Assembly: GCA_025642075.2 (NCBI GenBank)
Contig: JAODUO010001312.1
Span: forward strand, 1-64,000
Length of the DNA stretch: 64,000 nucleotides
Direction of reading: 5' to 3'
Source: Ridgeia piscesae
Lineage: Eukaryota > Annelida > Polychaeta > Sabellida > Siboglinidae
Part shown: positions 1-23,538 of the stretch, in pieces
How positions within the stretch are numbered: position 1 is the stretch's first letter
How the letters are laid out: each line of letters begins with the position of its first letter
Made by a program: the position numbers and the translations under genes
Notes under the pieces: model-generated
What the model was told of the DNA's origin: nothing
What the model saw: the letters and a program-made list of their open reading frames with translations, nothing else
Databases searched by the model: none

Positions 1-189
1 TGGCCAAATTAATTGAAGAAAAATTTTTAACAGACAGTATTCATAAGTCAACAGCTATGTCTCCAATTCTCTGCTGTGATGTTAAAACCTTGGGCAATTG
101 TTTTTCACTCTACATTGAGTGTACAAATGAGTACCTGCATGTGTACGAGTAGCTTTCGCGCATTAATTATAGCATATCGCTGGATGCTT

Positions 190-312
190 CCCAGAGAAGT
201 TGAGATGGTATATCTGATTGAACAGGTCTGTCAGGGAAATTAAGTGTAAAGCGCTTTCAGCAATCCTGAGGATTAGTTACTGCGCTAAATAAGATCTTCC
301 CTTTATAAATCA
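190..312 (+). mobile_element. SINE-like element, copy 1
   Basis: This segment matches, in opposite orientation, the segment at 30095-30225. The shared parts are CCAGAGAAG, GATTGAACAGGTCTG, AGGGA and the 3' block GCAATCCTGAGGATT followed by ACTGCGC. Shorter 3' ends of the same family occur at 5640-5702, 58259-58322 and 61343-61395. The tail carries a short stem (AATCCTGAGGATT) and ends in a CGCTATATAAGAA-type motif. No clear pol III A/B boxes were recognised, so SINE is an inference from size, copy number and shared 3' tail. Confidence 0.5.
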
Positions 313-722
313 GCAATTAATAAAACCAGAGGTTTTTTCCTTATGGGTTAAATCAACTTATTTAAATTTAAGAGCATGTGTCAACCTGGTTATTATTATT
401 ATGCCAATAACCAATTACATTATATACGGTAGTGTTTTATTGAATGCAGTTAACAGTCTAATTTAAATAATAACATAAATTTGTATTTTGCTGTTTCTGT
501 TAATTAATTCCAAGTAATGCCTGTAATATGACTGACAGTTCTTGACTGTTGTTGACTAATTAGCGAGTCACTCTAATTTGCATATGACGACGAGTATTGT
601 TTAAAACAAACGTCATACGCATGCATGGTCGTAGCTGTCATTTCTTTTTTATGTCGTTATCTTGAAGAAGGTTAATTATTCCACCACCGGCGACTGTCTA
701 TGTCAGAAACAAAAAGTTTACT

Positions 723-795
723 TGTACCTAGAGACTCGAGCTATTTTTAGCAACCAACGAACCGGCGTTGGTTGCTATGCCTAGGTCTAGGTACA
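723..795. repeat. Nested perfect inverted repeat (hairpin)
   Basis: An outer pair TGTACCTAGA (723-732) / TCTAGGTACA (786-795) encloses an inner pair AGCAACCAACG (749-759) / CGTTGGTTGCT (766-776) with a 6-base loop. Both arm pairs are perfect. It could be the core of a foldback element or MITE, or a structured non-coding segment. Confidence 0.6.
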
Positions 796-1649
796 GCTCG
801 CCGGCGAACTGTTGACCTAAATCCGTGGATTACATTCACATTAAATAATACTGTCCACACATATTTTTGCTTTATTACATTCATATTTCTTATTACATTT
901 AAACTTTGCTTAGGTCACATTCGTATATTATACAGACGATGAAATACAACTGTGGGACTAAATTGTAGTCGTAACGATACACGTTGGTACTCGTAAGTGC
1001 CGAGTCGGCTTAGCAACAACAAGCTGGTTTCGGCATGTAATTTCCTACGCGCCGCTTCACCTTCCAAATAAGGAAATCGTGTCCGGTTTTTCCTCTCCGT
1101 TCACCAAACATTACTTCGTCGCTGCGTACTTATTTATATGCAAACAAATCGGCCAAAGATGCACCTGTGGCTTTGATCGAGACTTATGTTTTTATGTTCA
1201 GTGTCTCTTTGTGCTCGTCACGTTTGTAATTAGGCTTGCAATCGGCGTTTGAAAGTGACCACCACAGACTCTTGTCGAACTTTCCGCCGGCGGACACGCC
1301 AACTTCATCATCTCTAACCTGCTTTTTCTGCAGGAATCCTTTCGTGGAAATATGTGAAAAAGTTGCTTACTAACAATCATAGTATATTTATTGCCATACT
1401 GTGCATTATTTTTTTTAATTATGTTTGTTTTAATGCGTTTGGCCCGTTTTTGCGAGAGCTATGCTGCGTCGCCTATCGACTGACGGCTTCCGTGATTGTA
1501 AGCAACACGCCAGTCAAACCGGAAAAGGCCCTAGGCAAGATGGCAACGCCCTGTGTTGAAAGTAGCTCAGTTTAAAAAAATATACCGTGACGCTGTGCTT
1601 GTCAAATTATGGTGACAAATGCTGTAAATTATATGTTCTTATGTTTGGG

Positions 1650-2191
1650 CTGTGGTTGTTCAGCCGTTGGAACACCACCGATTGTTTATGGTAAATGCAC
1701 AAACCCCCTCCTCTCGTCTTGCCCGATTCTTTGGTTCTGTCTGAACGGTACACAGTAAACCCGTCCAGAATGATGTCATCGTCTGGACGGGTAGAGTTCA
1801 GCCATGTCTCGCTAAAGGCCACCACGCAGGCCTCTCGATAGACGTTGTCGTATCGGCACTTTGCGTGAAGCTCGTCAATTTTGTTGTACAGCGACTGGAC
1901 GTTTGCAAATACAACAGATGGTAGGGGTGGTTTTGCTGATCGTTTACGAAGTCTGTTCTTTACACCACCACGCCTACCTCGTTTGCGTTTGTTGGACGCA
2001 TCATGTGTGGTGTTGACAGTCGGCATCAGCGGCCGTGAAGACGGCGGATATGGAGGCAGGCGTAGCCGAAGCAGTTCATTCCGCGTGTAAACGAACCCGC
2101 CATGTTGTTGGGTGTGGTCTTCGGGTCGATGACCAGAACATAAGTCGCTCAAGCATAACATTATACACAATACCTTTACCATTGAAGGCAT
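1650..2191 (-). mobile_element. Non-LTR retrotransposon ORF2 fragment, start of endonuclease domain
   Basis: The minus-strand reading frame gives a basic leader (KRKRGRRGG), then SVVFANVQSLYNKIDEL, then VAFSETWLN, then GFTVYRSDR and RGGGLCIY. These are the first motifs of the endonuclease/exonuclease/phosphatase fold at the start of non-LTR retrotransposon ORF2 (the N-VQSL-NK and SETWL strands). The frame runs off about 45 codons after SETWLN. There is no reverse transcriptase behind it, so this is a truncated and inactive fragment. Confidence 0.8.
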
Positions 2192-3176
2192 GCTGCACTA
2201 AAGAAGTCAATGTCGCATTAAGATTTGTAGAACGAGTTTGTAGATATGTAAATAAACATTAGAAAACAGCTGGAGATCAGTGAGTCGTGTGTCGCAGCCG
2301 AGCAGCGCCACCTATACCTATACCTATTCTTGATCACGTAATAGATTCTATCCAATTAATACGCCTGTTGTTCACTCCTGTTATATCGGAAAAAATAAAC
2401 ATGGAACAACACAAATAGTTACCGAAATAAATGTGAAATTCGAAACGTTTCGATTATCACGAGAATCGCGGAAGTATTAAATTTACAAAAAGGCGGAAAT
2501 AATATGAAATCAGGAAGGTGAAAAAACCTGGAGGTGGAATGATAAACTGCAGAGTTTGCAACACGCGCGGCGAGCGGGAGGCTCCCACCCAAAGCGGGAA
2601 ACTTAACAAGTCTGGGGCGGTGGCCTGCATGGGGGCTAATACTTAGAGAAGATGGATAGGCATGTTGGGGTCACACAGTGGGGTGTAATATGAGCTTTGG
2701 TGGAACCCCTAGGTTGCGAATTCGATGTTTGTGGAGCCTATATACTATAGACTTTATAAATACTAATAATTATATACAGATACATAATTATTAATTAAAC
2801 TAGCCATTTTTTTTATTTAAACTGCCAACGTTAGTTTAATTACTAAACAAAGTAAACAAAACATTCATAATGTAAACTACATAAATTACTCAATAACACA
2901 TGCCGGTTGCTTAGTTTTGAAGATGGTAATTAATTGTACACACGATCACGCAAACACCACTTCTCCCACACTCATGAAAACACTGAATTCATGTTAAGTA
3001 TTACAACTGACGCTAATTCTGGGTCTATGTAAAGAGCATATAAACAACTTTTTCTAAGAACACCTAATTTCTCTTACTTCCTATATGCTTCCGCTGTTCC
3101 AGTGTGGTATTGATTTCCACATTCGTGCGTCACGTACTTATCTCGCCGTAGCTCGGCGAATTACATTTTGGCGGAG

Positions 3177-4751
3177 ATGGAGCAGGCGTCAACACCTCCG
3201 CCGTTTTGGCTGCAAAAGTTTCAATCGGTGAGTAATCTACTGGGACTCTTTTACGAAAATTACCAGAAAGGAATATATAATTATTTGCATAATGACTCAT
3301 GGCACTGCTTGTAAAATAGGAGTATACTACCCGTTACGGTTACTTGGTAGATTTTGTTGAAATAAACAGACCATATCAGTAAAACAATACCGTCAAAGGA
3401 TAATCATAATATTTCAACAAGATCAACCTGTTATATAAATAACGCTATCGAACATTTTGTTTTCATTTGGCATTGGAAGGAAAAGTGTAATACAGCGGTA
3501 CGCATTTTCTAGTTATCAGTCCCGTGGATACAGTTGTTGATAACTGTGTATATATACTATTCACGCATTAACAACAGCGTGGCTTAAGTCTTCTTAAGGG
3601 ATGGTGTTTCATTGAATAGGTGTGACAATGGAGTACAAAGTAACGCAGTCCAATTAATTGGATACTGCACACTATTTGACCTTGTAATGAGTATTGATGA
3701 GAATTTCCCTACGTTGTAATTGTATACCTTTGATTGTTGTTGATACGCCAGTATTCGAAAGACACGTCACCACCAGTTACAACATTGCCTGACAAAGGAT
3801 TTACTTAGAGCAACTTTGTTTTCCTTCAGCCACGACGCTCCGCCATGTCGATGACAGCTAATACAGCAATCTCCCGCCATTGGCGTAGCAGCCGATATCT
3901 CACAAAATGCTTTGGCTTAAGACAGTTCTTGACATTAGTTCTGTGGACACTGGCATTTGTTGTGCTGTTCTACGTCACCGGACCTGCTCGTGTATCTCGC
4001 GAACTACGGTAAACACATCTCAGGTTCAGCAACGTTGTATAAGTTATATTCCACATCGCCCACTCCGTTCTTGTGCAACCTGTCACACGGCTCACGTCGC
4101 GTCTATTAACTAGCAGCTGCTGGTTACAGTAATAATAATGATAATAATAATAATAATACTAAATAACAGTATTTGTCTACGCCATATCTCTAGCAAAAAA
4201 ACTATGTTACCGTAGCGTTTTAAATCGAGAGAGAGGAAAAGGGAGTACGATATGATGTGATGTGATGTGATGTGATGTGATGTGATGTGATGTGATGTGA
4301 TGTGATGTGATGTGATGTGATGTGATGTGATGTGATGTGATGTGGTGTGGCGTGTGTGGTGTGGTGTGGTGTGGTGTGGTGTGGTGTGGTGTGGTGTGGT
4401 GTGGTGTGGTGTGGTGTGGTGTGGTGTGGGTGGGTGGTGTGGTGTGGTGTGTGTTGTGTTGTGTTGTGTTGTGTTGTGTTGTGTTGTGTTGTGTTGTGTT
4501 GTGTTGTGTTGTGGTGTGTTACGTTACGTTGCGTTGCGTTGCGTTGCGTTGCGTTGCGTTGCGTTGCGTTGCGTTGCGTTGCGTTGCGTTGCGTTGCGTT
4601 GCGTTGCGTTGCGTTGCGTTGCGTTGCGTTGCGTTGCGTTGCGTTGCGTTGCGTTGCGTTGCTTGCATTGCATTGCATTACATTACATTACATTACATTA
4701 CATTACATTACATTACATTACATTACATTACATTACATTACATTATATTAT

Positions 4752-4798
<47 letters not shown>

Positions 4799-7652
4799 AG
4801 CGGGTGTTTCATATGTGTGTCATATGTCAATAATTGTCAGCTGGCAAGACAAACAGCATATTAATTGAACATGAGTGAATGAATTATGACATTTCTACGA
4901 TTAGCAGCTGCCAGTCTGGCCAGTTCTCTTCATGGTACATCGACCACCGCCAATATAGACGAGTTGTTTGTTCATTGGGCCTTGAACGAGACATGCTTCA
5001 ACACACGTGTGCTTGACGCCAGCACAGTTTTGTCAAATCTAAAATGTCAGCTAGCTACAAGAAGACGTAGGCTACTAGAAGACCAGCAATAATATAATTA
5101 CTGACACATACACATTTATGTTGATAATTTTGTCATAATATTTACACATTATACATTCATGTTGATAAATGTGCAGGAATATTTACATATACCACGTGCA
5201 TATATTTATACTGATCATGTTGTCATAATATACACATGCACATTTATGTTGATTATTTTGTTATAATATATACACATACATATTTCGGTTTATCACATAT
5301 AATAGAGATGCGATTAAGCTTGGCATATACAACTTTAGCATATATGCACATATTTGAAGGAAAGAATGTTTGATACGTTAGATGCATGTTCGTCTTTGGT
5401 TAAAATTTAATGTTCTGAGCAGGTCGAGGTCTCAGAAGAGCATAGTCGTCGCCTCCGTCATCTGCGGTGACCGATATTTAGAATATGTGAACTTCCTCAA
5501 GTCGGCCGTGATGTTCACAACAAACAATATTGTGGTACATGCCTTCATGGACGACGACGCCGCGAACGGCATCTTCAGTGTGGTTCGTATATGACGTCAC
5601 AGCGGGTGTATGGGTGAACAACGTGGGACATTAGAGAGTAGACAGCTATGAGCAGTCCTAAGGACTGGATACTGCGCTATATATAAGAACTTACCTTTTT
5701 ACAATAGCAAAGACTCAGTGCAGGCCCCATATCGTTTGATAAAATAGGATGCACGAGAATAAATCAAGACCCGCAATGTTTATAATTTACTAGTACAGTG
5801 TTTAAATGGTTTACTTATACTTTTATTAAAGAGGCTTATTGTCAAACGGAAACTATTATCTGACGTGCGAAGAAATAATCACTACATCATTTGTGTCAAA
5901 CACAACATTATGTAATTGTCGAAGACTATTGAGTGCAGTCGAAATATCTCAACAAACATAAAATTATGTACGGTGAAATAAGAACACAATCGATCGTTTT
6001 AGTAGCATATACGTGTACAATAATCGATTAGATTATAACACAACTTTGACAGCAATTACGTTGGCTGAAACCGCAGAACTGGTGACATTGTCGTTTTATG
6101 GACGCTATGTATGAGCACTGTACTAATATAAAGTTGCAGAACGTAATTTGGTTATTTATTGGTGTCTATTCTATAAAAAAAAAAAACAGGAACGCGCAAC
6201 TCGTTTTACACACGTACACCACTTGTAATGTGTGACATCATCCATCGCATGTAGCGAGGAACTCCACCCAGGACACCTTCGACGTTATATAAGCCGAAGC
6301 TGAAGAGGTGGGCTAAGAGGTGTGATAATTTATTGTTAGCAAATTTGTTAACCTAATACGAGAAAAAGCGTTAATGGCGAGAATGTTGGCCTTCCTTTGT
6401 GCATTTAAAAACATTATCATTCATCGGAGGCAGCGTGTTCCCGCATCGCCGGATTCATAAGGCAACCTGGGTAGCACCAGATCACAGAACAGAAATTCAA
6501 ATCGACCATATCTGCATAGGACGAAAGTTCAGGAGAACAATGCAGGATCTGAGAGTACAGAGAGGAGCAGATGAAGCCTCAGACCACCATCTAGTGCTGG
6601 CCAGAATGAAGATGAAGCAAAAGAATAGAGAAGTCAAGAGGAGCACCAGAAGAGGGTACAATGTGGACTTCCTAAAGACCTTCCGACTTACAATCAGAAA
6701 CAAATACGAAGCCCTACAACACCTTCGTGAAGAAGGAAACAGACACACCATGGCAACAGATCAAGGAGATGTGAACCAGCACATACAGCGAAGTTCTGGG
6801 AAAGAAGAAATACCAACAAAAAGACTGAATTTCAGCAGACACTGTAAACAACAGCCGAACTAGAGCAGCAAAACCAACAGCATATGGAGAGTATACAGAG
6901 GCAAACAGAGCTGTCAAGAACAGAGCAGTCAAGAATTGGCTGAAACCAGAGAACCGATGACTTTGTCGTGTTTATGGAAGCTATATAAGTGCACTGTAAT
7001 AATAAAAAAAACTGCACAACTTAATGTGGTTATTTATTGGCGTCTATGTTAAAAGCGAAACAGGAACATGCAACTGCACATTCATTCTGGATATCTCTTT
7101 TTACATACTTACACCACATATAATGTGTGACACCATCCATCCCAAGTAGCAAGGAACTCCACCCAAAACACCTTCGACGTTATATAATATATCCCGAAGC
7201 TGTAGGGAGGTCAGCCAATCTATCGTTGTGCAGAGTTATTGTTATTCAGCAAATGGGTTAAACTAAAACGAGATAACGCATTAATAGCAGAACCGCCTTG
7301 CTGAAACAACCTGGGCCGACGACTGACTAAGATAACACAACAAAAGAAACACACATGGTTACGTTGGTAATTAATTTGAAATTATGCACACATTACACAG
7401 AGATTCACTGAACTGCACCAATACACAACTGAATACATTTAACAACACACGAAGCGGTTGGCGAAATCATAAATTTTATGATCGTCCAGATGCCAGTTTA
7501 TGACACGTTGAGTCGATTCCTCTGATCTTTAAGTAAGGCATGTGTATGGATTTTGAACACCAGTATTTGCACAGTTGATCATTGGTGAGCACTTTAAGAG
7601 TGAATAATCTCGGGCGGTTGGTTTTGAGTATAGAGACGCGCTTAGAAGCATT

Positions 7653-7712
<60 letters not shown>

Positions 7713-7846
7713 GTATATATACGTATATATATATACGTATATATGCGTATATATATATATGTATTTATACGCATATATATATATATACACACATACATAT
7801 ACACACTATATATATATATTATATGCGTATATATACGTATATATAC

Positions 7847-7891
<45 letters not shown>

Positions 7892-10758
7892 TTATGTTAT
7901 CAAGCAACAGTGTTCCTCATATATCATTTGATGTCCATGACAAGTTGGAATCTTGAATGCAGTTGAAGCTGTGGCCTGACATCTACCGCAGGAAGTTACA
8001 GATCGTCACAAAGAATGTCCGATTTCCGCCATTCATCAATCAGGATGAGTGGATGTTTCAGTTTCGCCTATGTACAACACTAAGACTTTTCTTTCCCACG
8101 GTTAGTACAGTCTCTACTCATTCTTTCGGAAAATAACGAACATAACAAATTTCCGCGCATGCACATGCGCATGGGTACGCGCATGGACACGAACATGCAC
8201 ACGTTAATTTTAACCGTATTTTATTTGATGTATCTTGTTTGTGTTCTTTTTCTTGTTCCCTGTTGTAAATGGGTGACGGTCGGTTCAAATACTACTAAGT
8301 CACTCTGTTAATTATGTTCTTTCCATGTCTTCTCTGATTGTTTCATATCCATCCTCACGCATTCGTCCCACTTCAACTGCGACCTTCCCCTTATTCTGTC
8401 ATTACAAAACACTTTGTAACACATTCCAATGTGCGAGTGATAATTGGCGGAAATAAAACTATTATTGGTCACTAAATAAAATAAAACAAATCATTCTATC
8501 ATACATATTCGTGAATATATTATATACTTTCAGTATTTGCTGCCGGAAGTAGATGTATTTATCTATGCAGACATCGACACTTTGCTCTTCCGGCCGCTAG
8601 AGGCGCTGTGGCAGCAGTTTGAATTGTTCAACGAGAGTCACATGATCTCGGCAGCGCAGAGATACGAGAGCGTGAGAGTGCTCAATGAATGCAAGACGAA
8701 GTTCCATTACGACATCGACCTGCCTTTTTACGGCGAAACCGGTATGTTGTTGATGGCGAGTTTTAAAATGTAATATTGTGATGTAGCATAAAACATATCG
8801 AGGAAATGAAATACCAAAAAAGTAGGACTATAGGTCGGGAATGGTTGTCATATCTTTCGGATTTTCTTATCTTCTTCTTTGTAAAATTACAAAGAATCGT
8901 GTAAATCTTTTGGCAGGAAATTACAACATGTTTAAAACATCTAGGGATTTTCCGTCGCATGGATAAAATCTAATAGAATCCACAACAGTTTAAATACATC
9001 ATTTTTATGAAGAATGCGGATGACATTCTTTATATATGAAAGTCATGCTTTACTAACTGTAAAAAGAATTGCTATAGCGCAGAATAGGTGTTGATAATAA
9101 TAATAGAACAATTGATGAGCGGTCTTTGGAGAACCCACTTCGCAAAACATAAATAATCTAAATTACATGTCACACGTTTATTTATTTTATGTGGATCTGG
9201 TTTTCTTTATAACGTTAGGTGTTATCATTTGTTACGCGTTAATCAATCTCACCTATAAAAAGTATGTATTTGGGTGTAGCACACGTTTCATTCAGAATAT
9301 ATGTCTACGCTTTGTATTTTATTAAGTTTATTTTTTGTGTATCTACTTCAACAGGTATTAATGCAGGTGTGATGCTGATGAATGCCACTAGGATGCGCAT
9401 GTGCAAATGGGAAGACCACGTGATGCGAGTGTACCACAGCTATGGATTCAAGGAATCTCCCCCTGGCGGATCAAGATATTATCAACGTTGTACTTGCGGA
9501 GAATCCATGTGCGTTTCTCCTAAACCTGTCCGAATTTGATTCATTTTATAATAGAACATTTCCAATTAGTTTTGTGTGTGAGATTCTTTGCTGAGAAATT
9601 GCGAAATTCAAAGGCTTTGATTCGTGTCGCGCACTAACAAACGTAGGTATTTTAATCTCTATCACGCTAAATTGTTTCATCGTTATTCGCAATGTCCATC
9701 CCAGGATGGGATAGTTTCATAGTTGATACTTTACTGCCGTGATAGTAATATTGATAAAGTGTTAGAAAGCGCCCAGTGTCGTTACTCAGAAACCACAACG
9801 CGTATTCTAAAACAAACCGACAACTGTGCCACGCGTGCACGGCATTATACTCGCTGTACGGTAAACATAGCGAAGATCGGATAGAAACACCATTGAATTG
9901 TTGAATTGTCACTATTATTTGAATTGCACAGAACAATTGATTTAGCCAGTAAACGGTGAGATTATTGACATGAATAGGGCATTTCGAGAAGATAGAGGTC
10001 TTACTTCGTAGATTAATCTCTGAACGTTTGATAACCGAGATCTTCTGGGACAAAGCAATAGTTAGGCGCCAATTAGAATTGGGTACACAACGTGCTACCC
10101 ATATCATGGCGTAGACACATATAAAGTAAACATTTGGAATTTGGTGAGGAAGATTTTGCTTTACCATACATAGAGGCCAGATTATTACGAGGAGATGAGA
10201 TATGTTAAAGGGACGGTGCCAGCCAGCATGCCCAGAATTGGCCGAGCATTGATTTGTAGCTGAAAGTCTGCTGCTTAGAACGTTGAAAAGTTAAACATCA
10301 ATGGGCATTGCGGTTAAAATAATGCTTGCCTGGGCATTAGAACATGTTTCAGGCGGAATATTTCAAATTGCGGAAATTGTTCCGAGCTTAATAACGTAAC
10401 TAAACACAAATCGGCATGCAGTAAACTTCCAACACGCGTGTTCTAGTCATAAGAACGTAATATGAAATGAAAACATAAACCTAGGAGCTGGACCCTCGCT
10501 GTAGAGACCACGCCCGTTGACGCGCTGTCGTGTCTGCCCGCGCAGGGATGGTGCGTCCGTTGAGCTGCGAGTGGAACTACAAGAACGAGCACTGCATGCT
10601 GCGGGAGGTGAACGGGGACTACGTGGGGCCGTGTGAGGCGGCCGACGACCGGGGCGTGTCGCTACTGCACGGCACCAACGAGGTGTTCGTGCTCGACTCG
10701 GAGCCCGCCTTTAAGGCCGTGTCAGAGGCGTGGAAGGAGGTAGAACAGTAGGGGCACA

Positions 10759-10813
<55 letters not shown>

Positions 10814-11444
10814 TGCGTGGTGCGTGCGTGCGTGCGTGCATGCGTGTATATGTCTGAACGTGTGTGTTTTGTATCCACCAACTTTCAATAAATTTGAAGA
10901 CGAGGTAATCATCGAATACATGAGAAAAATGTTAGCTCAAACTTATTCGATAAGTTTCATTCCCTACCTTCTCCTCTTCTCCCCCACCTGTCTCTCTCCC
11001 TCTGTCACTCTCTTCCTCTCTCCATCTCTCCCCCTCTCTCGCTCTCTCCCTCCCTCTCACCCTCCCTCCCTCCCCCCTCTCTCTCTCTCTCTGATATGGT
11101 GGCCTTCTTTGTCTACATATGTTCCTAACAATTGCTACATGTAGAGGCAGAATTGTCATAATGACGTACAGGCATCTCGTGAAATAACGTGCACATAACG
11201 GAGACATGCACGTCCAAGTATACGAGTATCCTTTATAGTGTTGTTGCAGTACGTCCTGGGTACAGATCCGCACGAGTTTCTTCTGGAGCCAATCAAACGA
11301 CGCATGGAGTCGGCCAACCGTACACACTGTGGAGGGAAGGCTGACGTCATAATCAAACGTCTGGAACAGTCGATTGTCGACGCTTTCGGTCCACGCAAGA
11401 CGCACACAGACAGGACGTTGAAACCGATCAAATGTTGTCACTGA
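3177..11444 (+). CDS. GXYLT: Glucoside xylosyltransferase (GXYLT1/2-like), 8 exons
   Basis: Hand-built exons: 3177-3227, 3830-4008, 5423-5582, 7963-8100, 8534-8741, 9355-9508, 10546-10739 and 11250-11444 (TGA). All junctions agree in phase and total about 425 aa; vertebrate GXYLT1/2 are about 440. It is a GT8 enzyme expected to transfer xylose from UDP-xylose to O-glucose on Notch-type EGF repeats in the secretory pathway. Visible features are a single signal-anchor segment ([19 protein letters not shown], about residues 49-67), the GT8 DxD motif in [34 protein letters not shown] and HGTNEV, and a basic C-terminal helix region. Exon 6 needs one base removed from a C run at 9459-9463 to stay in frame. 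The first two exons are the least certain, and the donors of exons 3 and 1 rest on phase more than on strength. It is convergent with iRhom-A. Confidence 0.85.
3830..4008 (+). CDS. GXYLT: GXYLT-like exon 2: cytoplasmic tail and signal anchor
   Basis: Acceptor TTTTCCTTCAG precedes 3830, and donor GTAAAC follows 4008. An ATG at 3845 with good context (CGCCATGTC) could itself be the start. However, the short exon at 3177-3227 (MEQASTPPP..., donor GTGAGT) joins in phase 0 and extends the protein by 22 residues. The exon leaves in phase 2, which fits the single completing base of the exon at 5423. The basic residues before the hydrophobic stretch predict a type II orientation. Confidence 0.65.
4246..4795. 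repeat. Mosaic of pentanucleotide arrays followed by (GA)n
   Basis: Successive blocks are TGTGA (4255-4342), TGTGG (4343-4450), TGTTG (4453-4512), TTGCG (4523-4662), a short TTGCA bridge, TTACA (4676-4745) and then GA dinucleotides (4756-4795). Neighbouring blocks differ by a single base in the unit. The long open frames in all six frames here are artefacts of the repeat. It lies in intron 2 of the GXYLT-like gene. Confidence 0.9.
5100..5300. repeat. Diverged AT-rich tandem repeat, unit roughly 60 bp
   Basis: The phrase CATTTATGTTGAT plus TTTTGTNATAATAT plus ACACAT recurs three to four times (about 5108, 5155, 5205 and 5250) with substitutions. It is intronic in the GXYLT-like gene, with no coding signal. 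Confidence 0.5.
5640..5702 (+). mobile_element. SINE-like 3' end, partial copy
   Basis: GAGCAGTCCTAAGGACTGGA, ACTGCGCTATATATAAGAA and TTACCTTTTT match the tail of the elements at 190 and 58259. Only the tail is present. It sits about 60 bp past the donor of a GXYLT exon. Confidence 0.5.
6055..6385. repeat. Left copy of a ~330-bp direct repeat
   Basis: The shared ordered blocks with 6933-7300 are TTGGCTGAAACC, GCACTGTA-TA-TA, TGGTTATTTATTGG-GTCTAT, AATGTGTGACA-CATCCAT, AAGGAACTCCACCC-style and ACACCTTCGACGTTATATAA, then a GAGATAACGC/GAGAAAAAGC segment. The TATATAAG-like box and the flanking arrangement make this look like a solo pair of long terminal repeats, or two copies of one dispersed repeat. 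Divergence is considerable. Confidence 0.55.
6400..6863 (+). mobile_element. Non-LTR retrotransposon endonuclease C-terminal fragment
   Basis: The frame reads [15 protein letters not shown], then [19 protein letters not shown], then [14 protein letters not shown]. The IDHI and SDHHLV motifs are the terminal catalytic motifs of RTE/CR1-type AP endonucleases. The reading frame continues into a degraded linker and stops at 6863 without a reverse transcriptase. The fragment lies between the two direct repeats at 6055-6385 and 6933-7300. Confidence 0.8.
6933..7300. repeat. Right copy of the ~330-bp direct repeat
   Basis: This copy is in the same orientation as 6055-6385, with an extra 40-50 bp in the middle. 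Together the two copies bracket about 550 bp carrying the endonuclease fragment. Confidence 0.55.
7655..7890. repeat. (AT)n microsatellite with ACGTAT interruptions
   Basis: Alternating AT runs are broken by periodic GTATATATACGT and GCGTATATAT phrases, and the whole is strongly self-complementary. It lies 70 bp upstream of GXYLT-like exon 4. Confidence 0.95.
7963..8100 (+). CDS. GXYLT: GXYLT-like exon 4 (no ATG, 46 codons)
   Basis: The acceptor is AATGCAG and the donor GTTAGT. The frame reads [11 protein letters not shown] and [12 protein letters not shown], then LRLFFPT, which continues as YLLPEVDVF in the next exon. It aligns with the vertebrate block containing YPITFP and RLFLPLIL that sits just before the DxD strand. 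The length of 138 bases is phase 0 on both sides. Confidence 0.85.
9355..9508 (+). CDS. GXYLT: GXYLT-like exon 6 with one-base frame slip
   Basis: The exon reads [15 protein letters not shown], then HSYGFKE, and then loses frame. From CTGGCG onward the +1 frame gives [15 protein letters not shown], the family's xDQD block. The slip maps to the five-C run at 9459-9463; four C would give a continuous frame and rejoin the next exon ([12 protein letters not shown]) in phase. Everything else in the gene is intact, so an assembly indel is the simplest reading. Confidence 0.8.
10764..10850. repeat. (GT)n/(GCGT)n microsatellite
   Basis: A GT dinucleotide run changes into GCGT tetranucleotides. It lies directly behind the donor of GXYLT-like exon 7. 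Confidence 0.95.
10985..11095. repeat. CT-rich polypyrimidine tract
   Basis: CCCT/CTCT-rich run of about 110 bp, almost purely pyrimidine on the plus strand, 150 bp upstream of the last GXYLT-like exon. Confidence 0.9.

Positions 11445-23538
<12,094 letters not shown>

Larger units (their letters stand above)
1..3176. other. Intergenic region left of the GXYLT-like gene
   Basis: No cellular gene is supported here. It holds one SINE-like copy near 190-312, a nested inverted repeat at 723-795 and a LINE endonuclease fragment at 1650-2191 on the minus strand. The remainder is AT-rich and unremarkable. The open frame at 1354-1575 has no domain, no splice context and no recognisable relative, so it is not annotated. 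Confidence 0.6.

Noticed and set aside
1354..1575. 73-aa frame with a hydrophobic N-terminus
   Set aside because: No relative recognised and no splice or regulatory context; the length is within chance for AT-rich sequence.
4220..4868. Long open frames rich in Cys/Val/Leu or Asn/Ala/Thr
   Set aside because: They arise from pentanucleotide arrays that are open in several frames on both strands.
4886..5092. Possible extra GXYLT exon ([13 protein letters not shown] region)
   Set aside because: Exons 3830-4008 and 5423-5582 already join in phase, and no donor in this frame leaves in the phase the next exon needs.
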